A stretch of 64,000 nt of DNA from Bradyrhizobium sp. RP6 (GCF_003837805.1 NZ_RQIT01000016.1:113831-177830), one strand, 5' to 3'. Shown: positions 17,595 through 25,658, counted from the stretch's first letter. The notes: generated from the letters alone by a model not told the origin. A program made the numbers and translations.

Positions 17595-17633
17595 CCAGAG
17601 AAAGGGCCGCTCGAAGAGCGGCCCTTTCTCTGG
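17595..17633. terminator. Bidirectional intrinsic terminator
   Basis: A perfect 18-bp stem (17595-17612 with 17616-17633) closes on a GAA loop, with CTTTCT/AGAAAG tails on both strands. It immediately follows the stop of the exported-protein gene at 17635 on the minus strand. Confidence 0.85.
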
Positions 17634-17634
17634 T

Positions 17635-17952
17635 TCACCAGCTCCGGGTGCCGAAGCTGAACCCGATGCTCGGACCACCGCCGTAGTAGCCGTAGCCGCG
17701 ATCGTAATAACCGGGCCCACCGTAGTGGCCGTAGCTGCGGCGGACGACGTATCCGTCATCGTCACCGTAGTAGCGCTGAACGTAGCGAGGGCCGCGGGTG
17801 CGGTAGCAGCGACCGTATTCGTTGCAGACCAGGCGGACCTGGTCGATGCCCGAGACTTCGGCCGAGCCGACGGCGGTCGGATTCAGCGGAGCGGCGAGCG
17901 CCGCCGATCCCAGCAGGGCCGCGGCTGCGGCGCCAAGTGCGAGTGTCTTCAT
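17635..17952 (-). CDS. Exported Gly/Tyr-rich protein
   Basis: A 105-aa protein. ATG 17952 is chosen because a strong AGGAGA lies 8 bases upstream and a signal peptide begins there (MKTLALGAAAAALLGSAALA). A conserved middle segment IDQVRLVCNEYGRCYRTRG is followed by a Gly/Tyr repeat tail (GHYGGPGYYDRGYGYYGGGP). Such tails are typical of small envelope proteins in Bradyrhizobium. Its first 190 bases are overlapped by the abnormal extension of the upstream DUF1236 gene. Confidence 0.8.
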   Translation of the reverse strand: MKTLALGAAAAALLGSAALAAPLNPTAVGSAEVSGIDQVRLVCNEYGRCYRTRGPRYVQRYYGDDDGYVVRRSYGHYGGPGYYDRGYGYYGGGPSIGFSFGTRSW

Positions 17953-19078
17953 GGTCGTTTCTCCTCGTTGCGAACTCAGTCGATCTTTCGATGATGCGAC
18001 GATCGCCCGGTTCGACGATGTAGGTGCGGCTGTCGCGATTGATGTACCGGTATTCACGAAGCGTCGGAGCTTCCCGATAGACCTCCTCCGGGAAGACCGC
18101 GATCTCCACGCCGTCGGGCACGCGCTCGCCTGTGCGGATTTCGGTCCGAACCGAGCTGCCCGTGGTCACCCGCTTCTCGCGCTCGACCGGGCGCGCCTTG
18201 GCGTGCTTGCGAACGACCTTGCGATCGCGGTCAGTGAACGTCGCCTTGCGCTGCTCCGTCCGCGCCGGCGCGGCGGCCGTCGAACGGCCGGAGTACGGCA
18301 GGACCGTCACGATCTTGTAGGTCGACGGCTCGACGATCACGATCTCATCATTTACCAGCACGAAATTGTAGCCGCGGTACTGCGGCGCGATCTCGACGAC
18401 CTCGGCCGGCAGCGGCTGCAGGCGGACGTCGCGAGGGACGACCGTGCCCACCGACAAGGAGAAGTTCACGTTGGTAAGCGGCTGCACGTTCAGATGAGAG
18501 ATCGACGCGCTGATGGGGGTCCGCTGCTGGTCGTTGATGTTCACCGACGTGTTCGACGAGCGGTCAGCGGTGTTCTGCTGATTGCTGGGCTGCTGGGCGG
18601 TGTTTGTCGAGCCGCTACCCGACGGCGACTGCGCCTGATCGGTGCTGGAGGACGGCGGGTTGGCGTTCTGCGTCTGGTGGCTCGTGTTCGACGGAGTGTT
18701 GGTCCGCGCCTGGTTGGACGGCGTCGTGTTCTGGCCGGACGGTTGATTTGTCTGGGGCTGGTTGCTCGAGTTGTTCGAGGTCGGCGCCTGCGTAGTATTG
18801 GTCCCGGTACCGGAATTGGATGACTGGCCTGCAGCACTCTGTCCCGTCGGAGACGGAGACTGCGTCTGGGCGGAATTCGTCGAAGACTGCGCGGATCCTG
18901 AAGACGAGCTGGTGGATGGGGCCGACGTCGAGGACGACGGCGTCGTTGTCGACGTTGAATCCTGCTGACGCAGTGTGGCGGGCGGATTCGAGCTTGACGT
19001 GCTCGGAGAGGACTGCGCGAAGGCCGAAGTCGCCAGGGCGACTGCAGCGGAAGTGGCCAAGAATAAACGCTTGTTCAT
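17762..19078 (-). CDS. DUF1236 exported protein with Ser/Thr/Asn-rich linker; lost stop codon
   Basis: Start ATG 19078 with GGAG upstream and signal peptide MNKRLFLATSAAVALATSAF. Next comes a ~160-residue Ser/Thr/Gln/Asn/Pro-rich disordered stretch, then two DUF1236 units (NFSLSVGTVVPRDVRLQPLP with FVLVNDEIVIVEP; RTEIRTGERVPDGVEIAVFP with YIVEPGDRRIIE). DUF1236 proteins normally end here. In this copy the frame runs on for about 72 Arg-rich codons to 17762, inside the next gene. A stop (TGA, 17976-17978) sits one frame away, so a single missing base after RRIIE probably removed the native end. Envelope role presumed. Confidence 0.8.
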   Translation of the reverse strand: MNKRLFLATSAAVALATSAFAQSSPSTSSSNPPATLRQQDSTSTTTPSSSTSAPSTSSSSGSAQSSTNSAQTQSPSPTGQSAAGQSSNSGTGTNTTQAPTSNNSSNQPQTNQPSGQNTTPSNQARTNTPSNTSHQTQNANPPSSSTDQAQSPSGSGSTNTAQQPSNQQNTADRSSNTSVNINDQQRTPISASISHLNVQPLTNVNFSLSVGTVVPRDVRLQPLPAEVVEIAPQYRGYNFVLVNDEIVIVEPSTYKIVTVLPYSGRSTAAAPARTEQRKATFTDRDRKVVRKHAKARPVEREKRVTTGSSVRTEIRTGERVPDGVEIAVFPEEVYREAPTLREYRYINRDSRTYIVEPGDRRIIERSTEFATRRNDHEDTRTWRRSRGPAGIGGARRSAESDRRRLGRSLGHRPGPPGLQRIRSLLPHPRPSLRSALLR

Positions 19079-19288
19079 CTGAAATCTCCAAATGTGGACG
19101 TCGATCAACCCTTGCCGGCGCGCGCGGATCCGATTCCGGGAAAATCTGGCAAAGCGTTCTTGTTTCCTTCGGGCCTGAGAGGATTCTTGGTGTAGCGAAA
19201 TGGCACGGCGGTTTTCGCGGGCGGGAACAACCGGAACTTCGTCGACCAAATCCCGTTGGCACTGGCTACTTACGAAGACTGAGCCATC

Positions 19289-19516
19289 ATGAAGAAGTTG
19301 ATCGTGTGCGGCGCGCTCGCCGCCTTCGCCCTCGGCACCCAGGCGGCCAGCGCCGCCGAGTTCTACATCGTGCGCGATGCGACCACCAAGAAGTGCACCG
19401 TCGTCGACACCAAGCCGACGACGACCACCACCACGGTCGTGGGTAACGGCGTCTACAAGACCAAGACGGAAGCCGAGTCCGCCGTGAAGACCACCAAGGT
19501 CTGCACCGAGCAGTAA
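19289..19516 (+). CDS. Small exported hypothetical protein
   Basis: A 75-aa protein with signal peptide MKKLIVCGALAAFALGTQAA (cleavage near SAA). The mature part is AEFYIVRDATTKKCTVVDTK, a Thr run, then KTKTEAESAVKTTKVCTEQ. It has two Cys. The pattern is common among rhizobial periplasmic small proteins of unknown function. It is followed 60 bp later by a 26-aa membrane peptide on the same strand. Confidence 0.8.
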   Translation: MKKLIVCGALAAFALGTQAASAAEFYIVRDATTKKCTVVDTKPTTTTTTVVGNGVYKTKTEAESAVKTTKVCTEQ

Positions 19517-19576
19517 GCGATCATTCGCGGGCCGAAGGAAAGCCCGCCAACCTACTGACAGCAATTGGAGGAGAAA

Positions 19577-19657
19577 ATGCCTGTATTGATTCTGTGGGTC
19601 GTTCCTGCCGTCCTCGTTGTTGGCGGCGTCGGCTATTTCCTGGTTCATATGCACTGA
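19577..19657 (+). CDS. 26-residue single-pass membrane peptide
   Basis: MPVLILWVVPAVLVVGGVGY and FLVHMH encode a single hydrophobic helix. A very strong ribosome site (GGAGGAGAA) sits directly upstream, and a terminator follows 20 bases after the stop. This supports a true small membrane protein; similar peptides exist in other Bradyrhizobium genomes as far as I recall. Function unknown. Confidence 0.7.
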   Translation: MPVLILWVVPAVLVVGGVGYFLVHMH

Positions 19658-19675
19658 GCTAGTGGCTTTCGCACG

Positions 19676-19711
19676 AACGGCCCGTACGGCATCCCGGACG
19701 GGCCGTTTCCG
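19676..19711 (+). terminator. Intrinsic terminator
   Basis: AACGGCCCGT (19676-19685) pairs with ACGGGCCGTT (19698-19707), followed by a short T-rich tail. It ends the 19289-19657 transcript. Confidence 0.75.
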
Positions 19712-19742
19712 TTTGGGCCCGCGTCATCGAACCTCAAAGAAA

Positions 19743-19765
19743 AAGGGCCTCTAACGGAGGCCCTT
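19743..19765 (-). terminator. Intrinsic terminator of the PRC-barrel gene
   Basis: AAGGGCCTC (19743-19751) and GAGGCCCTT (19757-19765) form a 9-bp stem with a 5-base loop. On the minus strand it is followed by a T-run, 23 bases past the stop of the PRC-barrel gene. Confidence 0.8.
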
Positions 19766-19787
19766 GATCCGAGAACGCTTGGTATCC

Positions 19788-20306
19788 TTAGTTGTAGTCC
19801 GAATACTTGAACTGCGGGAGCGCCTTCAACTGCTCCTTGCTGCCGCTCATGACGGCGTGGTCGGGAACCCAATCGTTGGCGTTGGGGTTCGCGGTGTTGG
19901 TCGAAGCCGCGCCGGTGGTCGTGTCGCGCGCAGTAGTGGTGGTGGTGCTGGTCGAGCTTGTCCGGACAGGCTCTTCGACGAACTTCAGCTTGTCCATGGA
20001 GACTGCGATGTCGTGCTCGCCCATTCCCAGGAAGCCGCCGATTCCGATCACCACCGCATTGATCTTGCCGCCCTTGTCGACGAGCAGCTCGTTGATGTCG
20101 CCGAGCTTCTCATTGTTCTCGTTGTAGACGTTCAGGCCGATGAGCTTCGAGGCGCGCCAGTTGCCCTTGAACGCCATTTTCGCGTCGGTCGTGTGAGCGG
20201 CGGTGGCGGCCGGCGCGGCGCGATCGGCCGGTTGCGTGGATTGCGCGAATGCAGCCCCGCCCATCATGGCAGTGCCAAGCAGAGCGACGGCAAGAATCCT
20301 TTTCAT
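19788..20306 (-). CDS. PRC-barrel domain exported protein
   Basis: A 172-aa protein with signal peptide MKRILAVALLGTAMMGGAAF. The PRC-barrel core is visible at about residues 47-110: WRASKLIGLNVYNENNEKLG, DINELLVDKGGKINAVVIGI and HDIAVSMDKLKFVEEP. A Thr-rich linker and a short C-terminal segment (AVMSGSKEQLKALPQFKYSD) follow. Exported PRC-barrel proteins are frequent in Bradyrhizobium and are linked to envelope or stress functions; the ligand is unknown. A good terminator follows. Confidence 0.85.
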   Translation of the reverse strand: MKRILAVALLGTAMMGGAAFAQSTQPADRAAPAATAAHTTDAKMAFKGNWRASKLIGLNVYNENNEKLGDINELLVDKGGKINAVVIGIGGFLGMGEHDIAVSMDKLKFVEEPVRTSSTSTTTTTARDTTTGAASTNTANPNANDWVPDHAVMSGSKEQLKALPQFKYSDYN

Positions 20307-20416
20307 AGATCATATCCTCCAGTGGACCAGCATCCCATCGGATACCGCGCCCACAACGCCCGGCAGTTCCGCTTGTTCCCGGTAGGAGGCGCCGGGGACT
20401 AACGCCAAAGGATTCG

Positions 20417-21472
20417 TCACTTACCCGCTGCGTGAAGCGGGCGTCGCGCTTGGGAGGTCAATTCGCGATACCGAGCTTCGTATTCCTTCGCCATGCGACT
20501 CGCGACGAAGCGCTCCTCGAAGCGGGCGCGGACCTTTCTTCTGTCCAGCCGGACGACTTCCTTGACCGCTTCGATCGCCTGCGCCGCGCCTTCCACGATG
20601 AAGCCGGTGACACCGTCCTCGACGACCTCCGGCACTGATCCGGACCGGTAGGCGATCACGGGTGTCCCGCACGCCATCGCCTCGATCATGACGAGGCCGA
20701 ACGGCTCCGGCCAGTCGATAGGAAACAGCAAGGCCGCGGCGCCGGCGAGAAAAGGTTGCTTCTGGATTTCATCCACCTCGCCGATGAGCTGGACCGTCTC
20801 TCCGTCGATCTCGGGTTCGAGCTTCTTCTTGAAGTAGGCCGTCTCGGCCCGGGGTATCTTGGCCGCGATGCGGAGCGGCAGCTGGACCGCCCGTGCGATG
20901 CGTATCGCGGCTTCCGGTCCCTTCTCCGCCGTCAGCCGACCAAGAAAGGCCAGGTACGACCCGGCTTCGTAGGAGGGGCGAAACAGGTCCTTCGGCAATC
21001 CGTGCTGAATCGTCGCGATCCAGTTGGCACCCGGGAGCGGACGCCGCTGATTGTCGGAGATGGAGACGAACGGCGCCTTGGGGAAAGCCCCGATCACGTC
21101 GGGCAAGCCCGGAAGGTCGAGCCGGCCGTGCATCGTCGTTAGAAACGGCACGCCCGTCCGGCTCAGCACCGGCAGCGGCAGCCAGTCGACATGGGAATGA
21201 ATGACGTCGAATTCGTGTGCACGCTCGGCGACGGCCTCGATCAGCAGCGAACAGGCGGCGTTCGTGTCGACACCCCGCCGCCCCAGGCGCAGCGCGCGCG
21301 GCCACACCGCGTGAAGCTTGGCTTTCGTACTGGAATCTCCGCTCGCGAACAGGGTGACGTCGTGGCCGAGGTCGACCAGTTCGTCGACCAGCCAGGCGAT
21401 CACCCGCTCGGTACCACCGTACAGCTTCGGAGGAACGCTTTCGGCCAACGGGGCAAGCTGAGCGATCCGCAT
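20417..21472 (-). CDS. Glycosyltransferase family 4 protein
   Basis: A 351-aa GT-B fold enzyme. The N-terminal domain starts MRIAQLAPLAESVPPKLYGG with the GGTERV loop of GT4 donors/acceptors and DVIHSHVDWLPLP. The C-terminal domain has FLGRLTAEKGPEAAIRIARA, then LLFPIDWPEPFGLVMIEAMA and CGTPVIAYRSGSVPEVV, the E-x7-E type nucleotide-sugar site. It probably adds a sugar in exopolysaccharide, glycolipid or trehalose-type synthesis; the substrate cannot be told. It is followed upstream by small lineage-specific genes on the same strand. Confidence 0.88.
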   Translation of the reverse strand: MRIAQLAPLAESVPPKLYGGTERVIAWLVDELVDLGHDVTLFASGDSSTKAKLHAVWPRALRLGRRGVDTNAACSLLIEAVAERAHEFDVIHSHVDWLPLPVLSRTGVPFLTTMHGRLDLPGLPDVIGAFPKAPFVSISDNQRRPLPGANWIATIQHGLPKDLFRPSYEAGSYLAFLGRLTAEKGPEAAIRIARAVQLPLRIAAKIPRAETAYFKKKLEPEIDGETVQLIGEVDEIQKQPFLAGAAALLFPIDWPEPFGLVMIEAMACGTPVIAYRSGSVPEVVEDGVTGFIVEGAAQAIEAVKEVVRLDRRKVRARFEERFVASRMAKEYEARYRELTSQARRPLHAAGK

Positions 21473-21476
21473 CGAG

Positions 21477-21599
21477 CTAGGCCCCGAACGCGATGCGCAG
21501 GCCGATCACGATGGTCGCGGAGATCAGAAACGAAATCGCAAGCAGCGTCCAAACGGGCCTTGTGCTTCCGTTGGCTAGGCGCGCGACGAGCATTTTCAT
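21477..21599 (-). CDS. Small single-pass membrane protein
   Basis: A 40-aa frame MKMLVARLANGSTRPVWTLL and AISFLISATIVIGLRIAFGA, with one transmembrane helix. It lies 4 bp upstream of the glycosyltransferase gene. An alternative ATG at 21611 would overlap the preceding gene. Confidence 0.45.
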   Translation of the reverse strand: MKMLVARLANGSTRPVWTLLAISFLISATIVIGLRIAFGA

Positions 21600-21604
21600 G
21601 CTCG

Positions 21605-21814
21605 TCAACATTCGTCTCTGGAGAGCCTGTGCAGGTAGGCTAACCCGAAGGTGGCGAGTTCTTCGGTATCGCTCTGTCGCTCTTCCCATCTCCGATGCAG
21701 ATGGCGCTCCATGAGGCAGCGCCGGCCATCATGAGCGTCGACGTCGGGGTGCCGCGCCCGATACACGGTCCAGGCGGTCTCCGTGGCGTTCTTCAAGACG
21801 ACGTCGTCGGCCAT
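21605..21814 (-). CDS. Conserved small rhizobial hypothetical protein
   Basis: A 69-aa protein starting MADDVVLKNATETAWTVYRA, with RRCLMERHLHRRWEERQSDT and EELATFGLAYLHRL. The length and pattern match a common Bradyrhizobium small soluble protein. Met 21814 is preferred over 21850 because the conserved pattern begins there. It precedes the small membrane protein and glycosyltransferase on the same strand and may share their transcript. Confidence 0.65.
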   Translation of the reverse strand: MADDVVLKNATETAWTVYRARHPDVDAHDGRRCLMERHLHRRWEERQSDTEELATFGLAYLHRLSRDEC

Positions 21815-21902
21815 GCTCACTCTGCGGAGACTGAACCCAGTCGCTGCCAACTCAAGGCGCTCCGGAAGGTTTCCTATTTTTCCCGGTCCTTAGACGAAGG
21901 AT

Positions 21903-22306
21903 TCAGGGCGCCTTGGCACGCGCGCGCGCTCGCGCTGCGCGGCGCCGCTGGAGGCGCCGGCTGCGGTCCGCTCTTGTAGAGGCGAGGAGTCTGGGCGCGG
22001 GTTCTGCGCTCGCGAGATCTTCGACCGGAGCATTCCGTTCTGGCTGCGGTCCTGAAGACCTCGCTTCCATGAAGTCGAACACCGTTCGGCCCTTGTCGGT
22101 GATCCGCCATCCGCAGTTCAGACGCTCGACCAGCGCCTGCGAAAGATATCGAGGTCCGGCACGCGCGCTGCGAGGCGCTTGGTTCGCTCGCTCCATTCTC
22201 GCCCGCTCGTCGCCAAGATGGCCATGTCGCGCTTGAGATCCGCCATGATGGCGAATCCGTTGGGATAGCTCACCAGGACCTTGAGTACCGTGACCTGGAA
22301 GTTCAC
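21903..22306 (-). pseudogene. Winged-helix-like small rhizobial protein, frameshifted
   Basis: The first frame (22306 to about 22145) gives MNFQVTVLKVLVSYPNGFAI, MADLKRDMAILATSG and ARVPDLDIF, then derails. The next frame continues with SQALVERLNCGWRITDKGRT and VFDFMEAR plus a basic tail to 21903. Together they match a small conserved Bradyrhizobium protein with winged-helix-like C-terminus. One missing T in the TTT at the junction explains the break. Decay or a homopolymer sequencing error. Confidence 0.65.
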
Positions 22307-22322
22307 GCCGCCACGTCCCGTG

Positions 22323-22523
22323 CTATCGCCACATGGTGGGCGCGTCGTGAAGCGCTTCGCGGCCGACCCGTTTCAGGCTCTCTGCGGCGATGTCGCCTTT
22401 TGCGGCGGCTTCTAGAATTCGCGAAGCGACGTGCGTGCGCGCGCCGGTTTCCCAACGCGAGATGTCCTCGCAGACCTCATCGAGGACGGCGCGCAGAAGC
22501 GCGGTCGTGGCCGCATCGAACAT
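22323..22523 (-). CDS. Conserved small rhizobial hypothetical protein
   Basis: A 66-aa helical protein: MFDAATTALLRAVLDEVCED, then VASRILEAAAKGDIAAESLK. The pattern resembles small soluble rhizobial proteins that sit near the winged-helix-like gene downstream. The function is not known. It starts with GGGGTTCCC-type context and no strong ribosome site. Confidence 0.7.
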   Translation of the reverse strand: MFDAATTALLRAVLDEVCEDISRWETGARTHVASRILEAAAKGDIAAESLKRVGREALHDAPTMWR

Positions 22524-22793
22524 GGGAACCCCCCACGCTAGAAGAGTTAGCTTACTGCGGAAACGCCCTGGGGCGAATCAATAAAGTTAACGCGGTCACC
22601 TGGCGATCGCCGTCGAGCGCCTTCCGCGGCGCAGCATGAACTGAACGAACCAGAGCCGTCGTGTTGTGGTTCAAGCTCGTGCCTTTCGAGTGAAGCTGAC
22701 CCGGCACCCATTGCCCGCTACCGGCGACAGCGAAACTCTTGCCAGGTTTTCCCGTTGTCGGCGGGGCGCTCGAACAACGTGAAAGGATCCTCG

Positions 22794-23222
22794 ATGAAGA
22801 AGATTGCAATGTCGGCGCTGATGGTCGGCGCTCTTGGTCTGGCCTCTGTGGCCACGACATCTCCTGCCGAAGCCCACTGGCGAGGCGGGTGGGGTGGCTG
22901 GGGACCGGGCGTCGCCGGAGGCCTAGTTGCGGGCGCGGTCATTGGCGGGATTGCCTCCTCGGCATATGGCTGGGGGCCCGGCTATGGTTACTACGGCGGT
23001 CCTGGCTACTATGGGGCCGGCTACTATGGCGGTCCTTACGCCTACGACTATGGATACGAGGAGCCCTATCGCTGGGGAGGCGGCTACACCACGACCTACT
23101 ACACGGCGCCGGTGTCCTACGGTTATCGCTATCGCCGTGCCGTCCGGCCGGCCTACGCCTATTACCGGGGGGCCTATCCGGTCGTTCGCCACCACTGGCA
23201 TCGGCAACACCGCCACTGGTGA
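22794..23222 (+). CDS. Exported Gly/Tyr/His-rich protein
   Basis: A 142-aa protein. ATG 22794 is chosen for its AGGATC upstream and for the signal peptide beginning MKKIAMSALMVGALGLASVA (cleavage near AEA). A Gly-rich hydrophobic stretch (GGLVAGAVIGGIASSAYG) resembles glycine-zipper segments. A Tyr/Gly repeat and a His-rich end follow (VRHHWHRQHRHW), which may bind metal or the cell envelope. Family common in Bradyrhizobium; role unknown. Confidence 0.78.
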   Translation: MKKIAMSALMVGALGLASVATTSPAEAHWRGGWGGWGPGVAGGLVAGAVIGGIASSAYGWGPGYGYYGGPGYYGAGYYGGPYAYDYGYEEPYRWGGGYTTTYYTAPVSYGYRYRRAVRPAYAYYRGAYPVVRHHWHRQHRHW

Positions 23223-23246
23223 GGACGGGCACACCTGAAGGCCACG

Positions 23247-23279
23247 AAGGCCGCGCCTCTAGGAGCGGCCTTTTCTTTT
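23247..23279 (+). terminator. Intrinsic terminator
   Basis: AAGGCCGC (23247-23254) pairs with GCGGCCTT (23265-23272), followed by TTCTTTT. It lies 25 bases after the exported-protein gene. Confidence 0.8.
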
Positions 23280-23301
23280 GGGCCAGTGTCGAGCTTTCCG
23301 C

Positions 23302-23724
23302 TCACCACCATGCGCCGGCAAACGGGTCGCGCCGCTCGAAGGCGAGACGTCGGTCTGGCGTCCTTTTCTGCAGCTTTGCCGAGCGCTTCGGATGCGGGCG
23401 GACCGCTGCTGAGGCGCGCACCGGCGCTTCTTTCCTGACCTCCACGGAAAGTGCTGCAGGCATGGCGGCCATGGCTTCGCGCACCTGGTACTGCGGTGCT
23501 TCAGGGATTGAATCGGCCTGCGCGAACATCGGCACATCGGCGCGAGGCCCTGTGTCGAACACGATCTTCTCCGGAAGGCTTCTCGCCGAGGCGATCCGGA
23601 TGATGGTCCTATCCGGATCGGACGGGCCCGCGCGCTCTAAAGGGGCCGGCAGGTACCGGTCCGCAGCGAAGAGCAGCGCCAGCAGCAGCGCGCCGACGAA
23701 GACGAAGTATCGGATGATCGGCAT
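23302..23724 (-). CDS. Hypothetical membrane-anchored protein
   Basis: A 140-aa protein with an N-terminal anchor MPIIRYFVFVGALLLALLFA followed by ADRYLPAPLE and a soluble part with TIIRIASARSLPEKIVFDT and a basic C-terminus (RPHPKRSAKLQKRTPDRR). This layout is seen in many Bradyrhizobium single-pass proteins. No enzymatic motif. Confidence 0.7.
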   Translation of the reverse strand: MPIIRYFVFVGALLLALLFAADRYLPAPLERAGPSDPDRTIIRIASARSLPEKIVFDTGPRADVPMFAQADSIPEAPQYQVREAMAAMPAALSVEVRKEAPVRASAAVRPHPKRSAKLQKRTPDRRLAFERRDPFAGAWW

Positions 23725-23777
23725 GGACGGCCGCTCGCAAGGAAGGATTCAGAAATCGGCGGGCCGGATTGACCGGA

Positions 23778-23805
23778 GGCGGGTCGCTTGATTGAGCGAC
23801 CCGCC
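23778..23805 (-). terminator. Intrinsic terminator of the DUF1236 gene
   Basis: GGCGGGTCGCT (23778-23788) and AGCGACCCGCC (23795-23805) form a perfect 11-bp stem with a 6-base loop, 8 bases past the stop of the minus-strand DUF1236 gene. Confidence 0.8.
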
Positions 23806-23813
23806 GGGAAGGG

Positions 23814-24161
23814 TTAGTCGATCTCCTGGACGACCGTGCGCGTCGACGGATCGACCAGCATTACGCGTTCGCCCGAGTAGACGTAACGATACTTGGTGAG
23901 CGAGGGACCCCAATCGGCGGGCACCGCCTCGAGCTCAACCTCGCGGGGCACCGGTTGGCCAACAACGATTTTCTCACGGGTCTGCACGGGACGCACCTTG
24001 TGCTCGGTGACGTAGGTGCGGATCTTGGTGCGGTATTCCGGCTCGATCTGCACAGCGGCAGCGTGGCCCGTGCCGGTGGTGGTGGTGACGACTGTGGACT
24101 GCGCCATCGCGCCGGTCGAGATCAGGGCAGCAACCGCGCACTTCAGCATCAGCTTCTTCAT
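23814..24161 (-). CDS. DUF1236 exported protein, single-domain
   Basis: A 115-aa protein with signal peptide MKKLMLKCAVAALISTGAMA. One DUF1236 unit follows: YRTKIRTYVTEHKVRPVQTR, PVPREVELEAVPADWGPSLT and KYRYVYSGERVMLVDPSTRT, with the expected natural end VVQEID. It is a useful comparison for the run-on copy at 17762-19078. GAGAATC precedes ATG 24161. The role is presumed periplasmic or envelope; not known in detail. Confidence 0.85.
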   Translation of the reverse strand: MKKLMLKCAVAALISTGAMAQSTVVTTTTGTGHAAAVQIEPEYRTKIRTYVTEHKVRPVQTREKIVVGQPVPREVELEAVPADWGPSLTKYRYVYSGERVMLVDPSTRTVVQEID

Positions 24162-24359
24162 GAGATTCTCCTGGCCGCAGGATGCGGCATGCGAGAACCA
24201 GCGAATGATGGCAAGGTTCCGAAATTGCGAAGGAAATTTGCTTGTTTTTCCCGAATCGCGGAGAGCGAATCCCAGTTATGGACGCGTGCGCGACCGTGCG
24301 GACCCTTCCGACGGCCGGCGCGTTGACGGTTCCGGGCTGAAACAAGCGGAGAGTCTCAC

Positions 24360-25658
24360 GTGGCGGCAAAGGCGAGTAGGGGCAAGAAGCCGATCGAGAA
24401 TGACGATCAGGACGGCTTCTTGCAGCGCCTCGGGCCTGGTCTCATCACGGGGGCTTCCGACGACGATCCTTCCGGCATCGGTACCTACAGTCAGGCGGGC
24501 GCTCAGCTCGGATTCGGCATCGGCTGGACGATGCTGATCACCTATCCGCTGATGGCCGCAATCCAAGAAATCTCGGGCCGCATCGGCCGCGTCACGGGCC
24601 ACGGCATCGCAGGAAACGTCTGCCGAAATTTTCCCGCGCCTGTCGTCTGGTCAATGATCGTGCTGCTTTTCGTCGCCAACACGATCAATGTCGCCGCGGA
24701 CCTTGGGGCGATGGGCGATGCTCTCAAGCTTCTGATAGGTGGGCCCGGAACGCTTTACGTTGTGCTTTTCGGCGCGGTCTCGGTGGTCGCGCAGATCTTC
24801 TTCAAGTATGAGCGTTACGTGTCCATTCTGAAGTGGCTGACCCTGGTCTTGTTCGCCTACGTCATTGCGCTTTTTCTCGCAAAGGTGCCTTGGGCCGAGG
24901 CTCTCAAGGGATTGCTCATTCCCAAGCTCCAATGGAGTGGGCCCTTTCTGACCACCCTGGTCGCGATCCTTGGGACGACGATCTCGCCCTATCTGTTCAT
25001 CTGGCAGTCCTCCCAAGAAGCGGAGGAGCAGCGGATCGATCCCGACAAGAAGCCGCTCAAGCGCGAGCCGGAGAAGGAGGATGAGGAAGTCAAGCGAATC
25101 CGGATCGACACCCTTGTCGGCATGGCAGTGTCGAACGTCATTGCCGTCGCGATCATCATGATGACGGCCGCAACGTTGCACGCGTCCGGCAAGACCGACA
25201 TCGAATCCTCAGCTCAGGCCGCCGAAGCCTTACGGCCTGTCGCGGGGGCAATCGCCGAGTTGATCTTCGCGCTTGGCATCATCGGGACAGGCCTTCTTGC
25301 AATCCCGGTGCTGGCCGGCTCGACCGCCTACGCGATCGGGGAAGGTCGCAAGTGGCCGGTCGGACTGTCGCGAAAGCCGAAAGAAGCCCTTGCCTTCTAC
25401 AGCGTACTGGCAATCTCGGTCGCACTCGGCGTCGGGCTCAACTTCACAGCGCTCGATCCCATCAAGGCGCTCTATTGGAGCGCGGTCATCAACGGTGTAC
25501 TGGCAGCCCCGATCATGACCGTCATGATGCTGCTAGTCCGGCGGAAATCCGTCATGGGCGATTTGGTGATCTCGGGGCCGGTCTATTGGTTGGGCTGGGT
25601 CGCCACTGCAGCGATGTTCTTGTGCATCGTCGGCATGGCTAGCAGCTTGGCATTCTGA
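24360..25658 (+). CDS. NRAMP-like divalent metal transporter, divergent subfamily
   Basis: A 432-aa inner-membrane protein with about 11 hydrophobic segments (FGIGWTMLITYPLMAAIQEI, SMIVLLFVANTINVAADLGA, LIFALGIIGTGLLAIPVLAG). Helix 1 has GASDDDPSGIGTYSQAGA where classical NRAMP has DPGN, and the helix-6 region is ISPYLFIWQSSQEAEEQ where the classical motif is MPH. A charged cytoplasmic loop (KREPEKEDEEVKRIRID) follows. The metal is therefore uncertain: Mn/Fe as in NRAMP, or another divalent ion as in NRAMP-related families. It starts at GTG with GGAGAG upstream. Confidence 0.82.
   Translation: MAAKASRGKKPIENDDQDGFLQRLGPGLITGASDDDPSGIGTYSQAGAQLGFGIGWTMLITYPLMAAIQEISGRIGRVTGHGIAGNVCRNFPAPVVWSMIVLLFVANTINVAADLGAMGDALKLLIGGPGTLYVVLFGAVSVVAQIFFKYERYVSILKWLTLVLFAYVIALFLAKVPWAEALKGLLIPKLQWSGPFLTTLVAILGTTISPYLFIWQSSQEAEEQRIDPDKKPLKREPEKEDEEVKRIRIDTLVGMAVSNVIAVAIIMMTAATLHASGKTDIESSAQAAEALRPVAGAIAELIFALGIIGTGLLAIPVLAGSTAYAIGEGRKWPVGLSRKPKEALAFYSVLAISVALGVGLNFTALDPIKALYWSAVINGVLAAPIMTVMMLLVRRKSVMGDLVISGPVYWLGWVATAAMFLCIVGMASSLAF

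Noticed and set aside
17822..18823. 333-aa plus-strand frame opposite the DUF1236 gene
   Set aside because: Repeat-like Arg/Val composition arising from the Ser/Thr-rich minus-strand gene; no family features.
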